DNA from: DAIDKA01 sp036489445
Lineage (GTDB): Bacteria > Pseudomonadota > Gammaproteobacteria > Steroidobacterales > Steroidobacteraceae
Direction: 5' to 3'
NCBI GenBank assembly: GCA_036489445.1
Contig: DASXFV010000028.1
Coordinates: 1 to 57,879, forward strand
Length of the DNA: 57,879 nucleotides
Made by a program: the position numbers and the translations under genes
Shown: positions 42,373-50,827 of the stretch, one piece after another
How the letters are laid out: each line of letters opens with the position of its first letter
Position numbering within the stretch: the stretch's first letter is position 1
Notes under the pieces: model-generated
Told to the model about the DNA's origin: nothing
Database searches by the model: none
Seen by the model: only the letters and a program-made list of their open reading frames with translations

Positions 42373-43302
42373 ATGACACGTTCTGCCAACCGCAGAAGCT
42401 TTCTCAAGACGATCATCGCCGGCGCTACCGCCGCCTCCCTGGCGCGGCTGCATCCGGCGCTGGCTGCAGGCAACAGCGCCACGCCCCCGCAGAAGCTGAC
42501 CGATAATCTGTGGTTGCTGGTGTCCGGTGGCGCCAACGTGGTGGCCTGCCGCGACCCAACCGGGGTTGCCATGGTGGACGGGGGGCCGGAGGCTGGCTCG
42601 CGCGAACTGCTCAAGCAGGTCAGCCAGGCCACCGGCTCCAGCAAGGTTCACACTCTCTTCAACACCCATTGGCATCCCGCCCAGACCGGCTCGAACCTGC
42701 GTCTGGGCAGCGATGGGGCCAAGATCATTGCCCACGAAAATACCCGCCTGTGGCTGCAGTACGCCAATCCGGTGCCGCCGCAGAACACCCTGTACGGCCC
42801 GCTGCCGCCCAAGGCCCGCCCCACCGATACCTTCTACTACGACTCGGTGCAGACTCAACTCGGCGACGAACCGGTCCAGTATGGCTACCTGATGCAGGCG
42901 CATACCGACGGTGATATCTATGTGTATTTCCGCAAGTCCAATGTGCTCGTCACCGGAGGTCCGGTGTCGGGTGCGGGTTGGCCGGTGATCGACTTCAAGA
43001 CCGGCGGCTGGATGATCGGGATGATCGATGGCATCCGCACCCTGGCCGCATTGGCGAATGACCAGACCCGGATCATCCCGGCCAATGGTCCGGTGTTGAC
43101 CAAGGCTGACCTGCTCGAGCAGCAGCAGATGTACGCCACCATCAGCGGTCGGATGCAAAAGATGATGCGTCAGGGCTTCGGCGTGGATGAGGTGGTGGCG
43201 AAGGACCCGGCAGCCGAATACGAGGCCAAGTGGGGCGATTCGAAGGTTTTCATCGATATGGCGTTCCGCAGCCTCTGGGGTCATATGGCCCCAGACTCCT
43301 GA
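42373..43302 (+). CDS. Tat-exported metallo-beta-lactamase-fold protein, module copy B, degenerate metal site
   Basis: A 309-residue paralogue of the MBL protein at 28203, transcribed in the opposite direction from the rest of its module. The leader ANRRSFLKTIIAGATAASLA is a good Tat signal. Alignment by eye is easy: GGANVVACRDPTGVAMVDGG, NTHWHPAQTGSN, QAHTDGDIYVYFRKSNVLV. The active site is more eroded than in copy A: His 99, His 101 and His 177 remain, but the HxHxDH Asp and His are Ala 103 and Gln 104, the bridging Asp is Gly 196, and the late His is Asn 238. It is probably a non-catalytic or single-metal protein. The start follows a strong GGAAGGGA. Confidence 0.9.
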   Translation: MTRSANRRSFLKTIIAGATAASLARLHPALAAGNSATPPQKLTDNLWLLVSGGANVVACRDPTGVAMVDGGPEAGSRELLKQVSQATGSSKVHTLFNTHWHPAQTGSNLRLGSDGAKIIAHENTRLWLQYANPVPPQNTLYGPLPPKARPTDTFYYDSVQTQLGDEPVQYGYLMQAHTDGDIYVYFRKSNVLVTGGPVSGAGWPVIDFKTGGWMIGMIDGIRTLAALANDQTRIIPANGPVLTKADLLEQQQMYATISGRMQKMMRQGFGVDEVVAKDPAAEYEAKWGDSKVFIDMAFRSLWGHMAPDS

Positions 43303-44211
43303 TCAGCTGCTGGCCACGGTGTGCGTGGCGCTGTGCTCGGACATGCGCGCCTCGATCCACTTGCGCATGCGGACGGCGTCCGCCACCCGGGTGTATTTGC
43401 CGAAGGAATTCAGCAGTACGATGACGACGTTGCGCCCGCCGATCACCGCCTGCATCACCAGGCAGCGACCCGCTTCGGTGATGTAACCGGTCTTCTGCAC
43501 GATGATGTTCCAGCTGGGATTGCGCACCAGGGCATCGGTCGTGCGGAACTCCACCATGTGCCGACCGATGCGCACGCTGTGCTCAGTGTCGGTAGAGAAA
43601 TCGCGGATGGTTGGATTCTGAGCTGCGGCCATCACCAGACGTGACAGGTCCTGGGGGCTTGCCACATTGTCGCTGGACAGCCCGGTGGGCTCGACAAAGT
43701 GAGTGGACGTCATTCCCAGGGCATGCGCCTTCTCATTCATGGCGCGCACAAATGCCGGCACACCTCCCGGGTAGTTGCGGCCCAATGCATGCGCAGCGCG
43801 ATTCTCGGAGGCCATGAGGGCCAGGTGCAGCAGATCGCCGCGGGTCAATTTCGTGCCGATGGCCAGGCGCGAAAAGGCGCCCTTGCCAATGGCGCGATCA
43901 TCCGGGGTGACCTCCAGCACTTCGTCCAGTGGCTGGTGGGCATCGGCGACGACCAGAGCCGTCATCAGCTTGGTGATGGAGGCGATCGGCGAGGCGACAT
44001 CGGCATGACGCGAATACCAGACCGAGGAGTCGCCCTCATCCACGACATAGGCAGCGGCCGATTTCAGGCCCGGATCATCAGCGGACAGATGCGTCAGCGC
44101 ATGCCGTCGATGATGGGAGTGGTGAGTAGTCGTGGCAAATGCCGATGCGGCACTGCCCAGAACCATCACGCCCGCGAGCGCGAGCAACGCCTTCAATCTG
44201 TCACCACTCAT
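43303..44211 (-). CDS. pbpG: D-alanyl-D-alanine endopeptidase (PBP7/PbpG-like, class C PBP)
   Basis: A periplasmic serine peptidase of 302 residues that trims peptidoglycan cross-links. The leader ends near ASAFA (about residue 26), followed by a His-rich stretch HHSHHRRH. The three penicillin-binding motifs are present: SITK (Ser 78, Lys 81), SEN (135-137) and KTG (240-242), with LGMTSTHFVEPTGLSSDN between them. Length and lack of a C-terminal amphipathic anchor favour PbpG over DacA/DacC. Its stop directly touches the stop of the convergent MBL gene, forming TGATCA. Confidence 0.9.
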   Translation of the reverse strand: MSGDRLKALLALAGVMVLGSAASAFATTTHHSHHRRHALTHLSADDPGLKSAAAYVVDEGDSSVWYSRHADVASPIASITKLMTALVVADAHQPLDEVLEVTPDDRAIGKGAFSRLAIGTKLTRGDLLHLALMASENRAAHALGRNYPGGVPAFVRAMNEKAHALGMTSTHFVEPTGLSSDNVASPQDLSRLVMAAAQNPTIRDFSTDTEHSVRIGRHMVEFRTTDALVRNPSWNIIVQKTGYITEAGRCLVMQAVIGGRNVVIVLLNSFGKYTRVADAVRMRKWIEARMSEHSATHTVASS

Positions 44212-44363
44212 CGTCCTGTGCGCCTCAGTTGAGCCAGAATCTGCGGCTATTGTTAAGTGTAGCAAAGCTGTTGTGTATCAGCCTATGTACCTTTACGGCA
44301 GAGAAGCAAACTTTATTAGGTCAAGATGGCGGTGTACGGCGGTAGTTCACAGTTATCCGCACC

Positions 44364-45542
44364 TCAGCTGCGTGGCAGTACCGAATCCAGGCGATCCACG
44401 TTGCGCAGCGCCGGAAACAGCCGCATCCACACGCCCACCACGATCAGGGTGCCCAGACCTCCAAGCACCACGGCAGGCACCGTGCCGAACCACGCCGCGG
44501 TCACGCCGGACTCGAATTCACCCAATTCGTTCGAGGCACCGATGAAGAGCATGTTCACCGCGCTCACCCGCCCGCGCATGGCATCCGGGGTGGCCAGCTG
44601 GATGAGCGAGGAGCGTACAAAGACGCTGACCTGATCGGCGGCCCCGAGGATCACCAGTGCCCCCATGGAGAGGTACATGTTGCGCGACAGCCCGAACACT
44701 ACTGTGGCGACGCCGAATACCGCGACCGCCGTAAACATCCGCCGGCCGGTGTTGCGTGCCATCGGATGGCGGGCAAGCAGCAGCGCCGTGCAGGTGGCCC
44801 CGACGGCCGAGGCACTGCGCAGAGCTCCCAGCCCCACCGGTCCCACGTGCAGAATGTCCCGTGCGAATATCGGCAGCAGCGCCGTCGCGCCGCCGAGCAG
44901 GACAGCAAACAGGTCCAGTGAAATCGCTCCGAGCACCACCTGCCGCGACAGCACAAAAGCCAGCCCCTCGCGCACCCGGGCCACCGGGCCCAGCTGACCC
45001 TGTTCCCGTGGATCATTGCGCCGCCCGCCATAGGTGGCGGTCGCCACACCGGCCACACAGAACGCCACCAGACAAGTCCCATAAGTCGGTACCGGCCCCA
45101 GGGCATAGATCAGACCACCCAGAGCAGGCCCTGCGATCACCGCCGCCTGGTAGGCCGAGGAGCTCAAGGCAATGGCTTTGGGCAGCCGCTCCTGGGGCAC
45201 CAGGAAAGCCAACAGCGACTGCGCCGCGGGACCATAAAATCCGCGGGCGACGCCGAATACCGCGATGACGGCGTAAAACGGCCCCGCGCCGTGCACGTGC
45301 GCGACGCTCAGGGCCAGCAGCAGGCCCGCGGAGAGCGCCTGGATGAAAAACGCCACCGACAGCACCCGGCGCTGATCGGTGTGGTCCACCACCGCACCCG
45401 CCGGCAGAGTCAGCAGGAACATCGGCACAAACTCCGCAAGGCCGACCCAGGCCAGCGCCAGGGGCGTGCGCTCCATGTCGTAGACCTGCCAGCCCACAGC
45501 GACGGATTGAATCATGACGGCGAGGGTGGAAACGATGCGCAC
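44364..45542 (-). CDS. MFS transporter, EntS-like (MFS_3)
   Basis: A 392-residue inner-membrane exporter of the group that includes enterobactin exporter EntS. Typical patterns are QSVAVGWQVYDMERTPLALA, GLAEFVPMFLLTLPAGAVVD, PDAMRGRVSAVNMLFIGASN. Eleven to twelve helices can be drawn. The start is uncertain: GTG at 45542 is the first usual start codon, but the frame stays open upstream and reads YRERDFRLFLG, which looks like the normal N-terminus of this family, with no ATG, GTG or TTG to start it. A rare start codon or a small sequence error is possible. The substrate is unknown. It is divergent from ppa. Confidence 0.85.
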   Translation of the reverse strand: MRIVSTLAVMIQSVAVGWQVYDMERTPLALAWVGLAEFVPMFLLTLPAGAVVDHTDQRRVLSVAFFIQALSAGLLLALSVAHVHGAGPFYAVIAVFGVARGFYGPAAQSLLAFLVPQERLPKAIALSSSAYQAAVIAGPALGGLIYALGPVPTYGTCLVAFCVAGVATATYGGRRNDPREQGQLGPVARVREGLAFVLSRQVVLGAISLDLFAVLLGGATALLPIFARDILHVGPVGLGALRSASAVGATCTALLLARHPMARNTGRRMFTAVAVFGVATVVFGLSRNMYLSMGALVILGAADQVSVFVRSSLIQLATPDAMRGRVSAVNMLFIGASNELGEFESGVTAAWFGTVPAVVLGGLGTLIVVGVWMRLFPALRNVDRLDSVLPRS

Positions 45543-45707
45543 GCCCAGGAAAAGCCTGAAGTCGCGTTCGCGATAAACCGGATCCGAGGCAGTGGGCGAA
45601 CCTGAAAGGGCTATTTTGGCACCGTATCGGTGGCTGCAAATTGCTGCCCGGTCGATAATACCTGGGCAAGGTCGTATTTCGCGGCCATCCTTGTTCCAGG
45701 AGTTCCA

Positions 45708-46259
45708 ATGCGTCTTGATGCCATCTCGGTGGGCCGCGACCTGCCGCGGGAAGTGAATGTCGTGGTCGAAGTTCCGGTGGGCGGGGAGCCCATCAAGTAC
45801 GAAATGGACAAGGAATCCGGAGCACTGGTGGTGGACCGCTTCTTGTACACATCAATGCGTTATCCCGGCAACTATGGCTTCATTCCCCACACTTTGTCCG
45901 AGGACGGCGACCCCTGTGACGTCCTGGTCGCCAATCAGCGCGGTGTGCAGCCGGGTGCCGTCATCGCGGTACGTCCCGTTGGCGTCCTGAAGATGCAGGA
46001 CGAGGCCGGCGGGGATGAGAAGATCGTGGCCGTTCCCACCACCCGCCTCACCCGCCGCTACGAGAACGTGAACAATTACACTGATCTGCCGGAAATCTCG
46101 CTCCAGCAGATCCGGCATTTCTTTGAGCACTACAAGGATCTTGAGTCCAGCAAATGGGTCAAGGTCCTGGGCTGGGGGGATGCGGCCGAAGCGCAGGAAT
46201 ACATCATGCGTTCGTTCCAGCGCGCACAGGCGCAGAAGACCGCCCAGAAGACCGAGTAG
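45708..46259 (+). CDS. ppa: Inorganic pyrophosphatase (family I)
   Basis: Hydrolyses pyrophosphate in the cytoplasm and pulls forward biosynthetic reactions. The 183-residue product has the family I motifs VEVPVGGEPIKYEMDKESG, YPGNYGFIPHTLSEDGDPCD (with the metal-binding DGDPCD Asp residues) and VPTTRLTRRYENVNNYTDL, then HYKDLESSKWVKVLGWG. The start is supported by AGGAG spaced 5 nt from the ATG. The 3' end overlaps the convergent subtilase gene by 56 bp, which is long for two conserved genes and affects only their variable tails. Confidence 0.96.
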   Translation: MRLDAISVGRDLPREVNVVVEVPVGGEPIKYEMDKESGALVVDRFLYTSMRYPGNYGFIPHTLSEDGDPCDVLVANQRGVQPGAVIAVRPVGVLKMQDEAGGDEKIVAVPTTRLTRRYENVNNYTDLPEISLQQIRHFFEHYKDLESSKWVKVLGWGDAAEAQEYIMRSFQRAQAQKTAQKTE

Positions 46260-48648
46260 GCCAGCGCATCAGCAGCAGGCTCAACAGCAACATCAGGGTC
46301 GGGATATCCAGCGTCCCGCCGCCGTGATGTCCGGCGGCGGATTGCACCGCCAGGGTCACCGTGCTCACGGGGCCGGTACCGTTCCCCCCGGTACATGCCA
46401 GTGAGTAGCTGACGGTCCCCACCGCTGCCGGGGTGACGGTCAGTGTGCCCGAGGCGGCCTGCGCCCCACTCCAGTCGCCCGAGGCCGTACAACCCGTCGT
46501 CCCATAGGACCCCCAGCTGAGCGTGGCTGAGCTGCCCACGGCGACCTGCGTCGGGGAAATCGTCAAGGACGGCGCGCCCACCGGAAGTGTGCCGAAGGCC
46601 GCATCCACCTGAGCGAAACCCGCACCCGCGCCCTGCGGCCCCTCGGCCATGGGCAGCGCGGTGGCCTCGAGCGCGGCGCCGATCTGGCTGGCCGTCAGCG
46701 CGGAATTCGCCTGCCACAGCAGTGCGGCGGCACCTGCCAGATGGGGCGCAGCAGCAGAGGTGCCGAAGAAATTCGGGTACTGCGGATTGTTCTGGCACTG
46801 GGCGAGCGAGGTGGGAAACAAGCCGCTTGAATTCCAGAGCGGCGAATTGGCGGTGCTCTGGGCCAACTGGAACCCCAAGAACGTGTCGTTGACTCCATCG
46901 GGCGCTGTCAGATCGGGCTTGCCGCGGTAGAGGGGTGTGGCCAAGGCATTGCCATTGGTATCGAACAGAATCGGATCTCCCCCGTAGGAGGAGAACGGCT
47001 CCAGCACGGGTGGGGAGCTGCCACAGGCCGGCGTTTGGTAGTACAGGGCCGCGCCCACCGCGATGGCGCCCGCGGCATTGGGATGACCCTGGATGGTGGG
47101 GCTCAGGGTGTCGAAGTTGTCGATACTCGCGCCCAATCCATTGTCGGACAGCAGGAACTTCACCCGCCCCGGGGCCGCGCCGCTGACCAGTTCGATGGCG
47201 AGGTTCAAGGTTTCCTGGGCGGTCGGTGCCGTGGCATTGGCAGGATTGCCCACGGCCAGAATCAGCACCGGGTCGGCGCCAATGGCGTTGGCACCGGTGC
47301 ACACCGGATAAGTGACGGTCTGGGCGGCACCTGTGGCCTGCGCCACCCAGTCCACATTGGGACTCGCGCTGGAAATGCAGAAATTCAGCGCATTGGCAGC
47401 ACCGGGACTGCCGGGTGCGCCCGTCACGTAGGGCTGATCCCATTGCACACTCAGGATCACGAACTCCCCGGGTGCGACCGGGGGAATGGTGATCGGCAGC
47501 GTGGTCGCCGTGGTCGCCCCAGTGGTATCAAAGTTAAGCAGGTGGTTTGAACCTTGCGCGACGAATACCGGTGTCGTGGTCTCGTAGGAATGCCGCCAGT
47601 CGTTGCCGGCCGCCGAAAAGTACGCGACCCCTTGGGCTGCCGCCGCATCGATGGCCTGGGCGATGACACCATCCTGGAAGAAGGGCTCATCCGGGTAGCC
47701 CACATCATCGACGATGATTTTGGCGCCCAGCTGCTGCAATTGAGTGATGCCCGCGGCGAAATCGGCTTCGGAGTTTGACGCCGTATGAAAAGCCAACTGC
47801 GCCCCGGGGGCGACAGCGTGCACGATCTGCGCCATGGCACGACCTTCATCGCTGTAGGGCGGCAGCTGCGGGGCGCCGAAGGACGCACAGTCCGCCTCCT
47901 CCACTACATTCACGTTGGAGGGCAACGCACCGCTGGCGACATCATCCGCCTGGGTCGCCGCGAAAGAATTGGTGGCGTAGCCGTTGTAGCCATTGCCGAT
48001 CTTTGAAAACCCATGATCGGCGTAATAGAGGTAGCAGTTGAAGCTGTCGGAGAGCACGCCGACCGTCAGGCCGGCGCCCGTCAGACTCGGATACTGGGTG
48101 CGCAGCGCGCTGCTGCCCTGGACAAAATCACCCTGCAGCGCCACCGGTCCGGTTGCGGCCCGCGTGCGCGGCATGGACGCGCGCACCTGGTTGATGCCGA
48201 GCAGCTGCGCGGCTTGCGCCAGTGCCGTGACGGGTAGCCAGCCGCCGATCAAATTCGAGGCGCGCGCCGCATTGCGCAAGCCCAAGCCCTCGAGCAGCCG
48301 CTGGGTGGTTGCCGGATCCACGCCCGCGACCACATCCACCAGCACATCGGGCGTGACCGAGGGTGCCGCCAGTCGCACGCGAACCGCCGGATTGAGATTG
48401 CGCACGGCAGCCACTGTGATCGCGCCGCGCGCCGCGCTGGCGCGGGCGATACCCCGCAGGGCGCCATCCAGGCGCCGCAGCTGCACTGCATCTTGCGCGG
48501 CCGTCGGCGCTGGTTCAGCACCGAACACCATCAGGGGAACCCCGGGGCTGGCCGCTGGAGCGCGAAGTTGGTTAACCTGCGCCGCCGCCGCCCCGGTCAG
48601 GAGCGCAGCCATCCACCCCGCCGCAATCCGGCGCCGCCAATCCAGCAT
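46204..48648 (-). CDS. Exported subtilisin-like (S8) peptidase with altered catalytic His and GlyGly-type C-terminus
   Basis: An 814-residue secreted protein. The signal peptide ends near AAAAQ (residue 24); a propeptide-like region runs to about 185. The S8 core follows: Asp 201 in LTVGVLSDSFN, the oxyanion Asn 349 in SAAGND, and the nucleophile Ser 631 in FFGTSAAAPHLAGAAALLWQ. The catalytic His motif HGTH is not found; its place is taken by SDEGRAMAQIVH (residues 266-277) with Glu 268. An Ig-like domain (about 690-770) and HGGGTLDIPTLMLLLSLLLM at the end resemble a GlyGly-CTERM sorting signal (rhombosortase type). A strong GGGGAGGA precedes the ATG. It may cleave proteins outside the cell or be a binding protein. 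Confidence 0.85.
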   Translation of the reverse strand: MLDWRRRIAAGWMAALLTGAAAAQVNQLRAPAASPGVPLMVFGAEPAPTAAQDAVQLRRLDGALRGIARASAARGAITVAAVRNLNPAVRVRLAAPSVTPDVLVDVVAGVDPATTQRLLEGLGLRNAARASNLIGGWLPVTALAQAAQLLGINQVRASMPRTRAATGPVALQGDFVQGSSALRTQYPSLTGAGLTVGVLSDSFNCYLYYADHGFSKIGNGYNGYATNSFAATQADDVASGALPSNVNVVEEADCASFGAPQLPPYSDEGRAMAQIVHAVAPGAQLAFHTASNSEADFAAGITQLQQLGAKIIVDDVGYPDEPFFQDGVIAQAIDAAAAQGVAYFSAAGNDWRHSYETTTPVFVAQGSNHLLNFDTTGATTATTLPITIPPVAPGEFVILSVQWDQPYVTGAPGSPGAANALNFCISSASPNVDWVAQATGAAQTVTYPVCTGANAIGADPVLILAVGNPANATAPTAQETLNLAIELVSGAAPGRVKFLLSDNGLGASIDNFDTLSPTIQGHPNAAGAIAVGAALYYQTPACGSSPPVLEPFSSYGGDPILFDTNGNALATPLYRGKPDLTAPDGVNDTFLGFQLAQSTANSPLWNSSGLFPTSLAQCQNNPQYPNFFGTSAAAPHLAGAAALLWQANSALTASQIGAALEATALPMAEGPQGAGAGFAQVDAAFGTLPVGAPSLTISPTQVAVGSSATLSWGSYGTTGCTASGDWSGAQAASGTLTVTPAAVGTVSYSLACTGGNGTGPVSTVTLAVQSAAGHHGGGTLDIPTLMLLLSLLLMRWPTRSSGRSSAPVRAGTNA

Positions 48649-48746
48649 CGATATTCCTCCCCCTGGACTGCAACCCTCAAGAATTGCGATGCCCGCGGAC
48701 ATTACAGCACGACGCACCCAGGTCCTCCAGTTGCTACCCTTGTCCC

Positions 48747-50822
48747 ATGCGAAGACGCGCAGTATTGCGGCTGTTGGGCGCTGCCCTGATTGCAGGGCTG
48801 TCGGCGCTCACCGCAGCAGCCCGCACCTCCACAGCGCATGTGCCCACACAGACCTGGCGCCTAGCGCCGCGTGACGCGTGGGTGCAGGAGGCACCCGCCG
48901 GCGCGGCGCGGGACCCGCCCCCATCAGGGGTGGCATTGCATGATCGCCAGATCCGTATCACCGCCGATGGCGATGATCGCTACGAACACACCATCGAGCG
49001 CGTTACCGCAGCGCAGACCGGGCCGGACGCCATCGGGATTCTCGTGGTCGTGGATCCGCGCTTCCAGGAACTGGTGATCCATGCTGTGCGGCTGACCCAT
49101 GCCGGCGAGACCGGCCGCACGTTCACTGCGGCGCAGATGGGCGAGCAGGTCAGAAGCCAATCCACCGAGGCGGAACCGGGCAAACGCGAATTCAATCCCC
49201 GGGTGCAGATCAGCGTCCAGGTCCCCGGCGCACAGCACGGTGACATCCTGGAGTATGAGTACACCGTGCATTCGTACTCGTCCCGGACGCAGGGCATGTT
49301 TGCCGGCCATTACGCCGCGCAGTGGGCCAGTGGCGGCGATCAGCCGGTGCGCTGGGAACGGCTGCATGTGCTCTGGCCCGCCGCGCGAGCCCTGCAATTC
49401 CGACTCACAGGTCCGACCGCAGGCGTCCCCCCGCAGATTCAAACCCACCCTGGTGAGCTCGATCTGCAATGGCACAACCTGCTCCCCGCGGACTCAGAAC
49501 CGGACATCCCTCGCTGGTTTCCGCGCCAGCGCACGGTGCAGCTGAGCGATTTTGCCAGCTGGACGCAAGTCGCCGCGCTGCTGGCGCCAGAGTATGGGCC
49601 CGCGGATGAGCCGCAAGATGCAGGGCAGGCACGGCTCGAGCATCCCACCGCCCTCGCAGCTCCTGGCCTCATCCTCGATGCCCTGCGCCTGGTGCGGTCC
49701 AAAGTTCGCGCCATCCAGGTGACGGGGGATGGCATCCATGCCCCCGCGGATCCTGCGATCGTACTGCAGCGGGGCTACGGTGACGGTCGGGATATCACCC
49801 GCCTGCTGGTGTCGGTGCTGCGGGGAGTGGGCATCGATGCCCAGGCGGCATTGGCGGATGGCCGCGGGGCACTGCTGGATACCCGCCTGCCCTCGCCGTA
49901 CATCCTGAATTCGGCGCTCGTCATGGCACGGGCCGGCACGACTGAGTATTGGCTGAACCCCATGGCTCCGGGTCCCGCAGAGGTATTACAGACCACAGAC
50001 CCTGCCGACCTGCATCGCGCACTGCTCATTGCGGCCACGGGCGGCACCGTTGTGGCGCTGCCCCCGCCCGCGCCCGATTCCGCGCTGCGCCTGGTGCGGC
50101 AACAGTTCGACCTACGCAACGGGGCGAGCCAGCCTGCCGTGCTGATCCTGACAACTCGCTTCCAAGGCAGTTGGGCACAGGCCGTGCGCGCCGATCTGTT
50201 CGCGCAAAGCCCCGCGCAATTGCAACTGACTCAGATCCAGACCGTGGCGCAGGACTACCCGTCCGCCACCGCCGAGGGCGAGGTCCACCTGCAGAACCTG
50301 CCGGACCAGCAAGCGGTGCAACTCACGGCGCGGTTTCGCCTACCGCAGCCGCTCGGCGACTCGCAGGATCCGCAATTCAGCTTTTTTGCCGAGGCACTCG
50401 CCCCGGCGGTGCAGCCGCGCGATGAAGCGACGCGGCATTTTCCCTTGAGTCTGCCCTGGCCCATGCAACTGGAGGAGCAGATCGAGGCGGCGCTGCCGCC
50501 CGACTTCGCGGTATCCACCGGCAGGATGGTGATCGAGAACCCGGCCTTCCGTTACCAGCGCGAGATACACCTCGAGCATGGCACGCTGCACATCGATCAC
50601 CGCTACGTGGCCCTGTCAGATCATGTGGACCCGGGGGATTACCCGAAGTTTCTGCAGGCCAATGCGCAGGTGTACGCGGCGCTGGGACTGCGGGTGCACG
50701 CCGCAGGGTTTTCCTGGCACGGCATGCTCGATTGGCTGGACAGCCACTGGCTGCTGCTCGTCGCTGTAGCTGCGCTGATCGCGGTGCTCGGCGCCGGTGG
50801 GCGGCGGCTGCGCCGCCACTAA
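48747..50822 (+). CDS. Exported DUF3857/transglutaminase-like protein with lost catalytic residues
   Basis: A 691-residue periplasmic protein held by a C-terminal helix (HWLLLVAVAALIAVLG, then Arg-rich end). The signal peptide ends near TAAA (residue 25). DUF3857 covers about residues 60-260, followed by a transglutaminase-like core (about 300-410) and a DUF2569/DUF3858-like beta region. The core fits the family pattern, but each catalytic residue is replaced: the Cys of YGDCKD is Gly 347 (GYGDGRD), the His of FNH is Ser 389 (ILNSALV) and the Asp of WLDPT is Asn 404 (YWLNPM). It is probably a binding protein, not an enzyme. It is divergent from the subtilase with 98 bp between the starts. Confidence 0.82.
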   Translation: MRRRAVLRLLGAALIAGLSALTAAARTSTAHVPTQTWRLAPRDAWVQEAPAGAARDPPPSGVALHDRQIRITADGDDRYEHTIERVTAAQTGPDAIGILVVVDPRFQELVIHAVRLTHAGETGRTFTAAQMGEQVRSQSTEAEPGKREFNPRVQISVQVPGAQHGDILEYEYTVHSYSSRTQGMFAGHYAAQWASGGDQPVRWERLHVLWPAARALQFRLTGPTAGVPPQIQTHPGELDLQWHNLLPADSEPDIPRWFPRQRTVQLSDFASWTQVAALLAPEYGPADEPQDAGQARLEHPTALAAPGLILDALRLVRSKVRAIQVTGDGIHAPADPAIVLQRGYGDGRDITRLLVSVLRGVGIDAQAALADGRGALLDTRLPSPYILNSALVMARAGTTEYWLNPMAPGPAEVLQTTDPADLHRALLIAATGGTVVALPPPAPDSALRLVRQQFDLRNGASQPAVLILTTRFQGSWAQAVRADLFAQSPAQLQLTQIQTVAQDYPSATAEGEVHLQNLPDQQAVQLTARFRLPQPLGDSQDPQFSFFAEALAPAVQPRDEATRHFPLSLPWPMQLEEQIEAALPPDFAVSTGRMVIENPAFRYQREIHLEHGTLHIDHRYVALSDHVDPGDYPKFLQANAQVYAALGLRVHAAGFSWHGMLDWLDSHWLLLVAVAALIAVLGAGGRRLRRH

Positions 50823-50827
50823 TTTTT

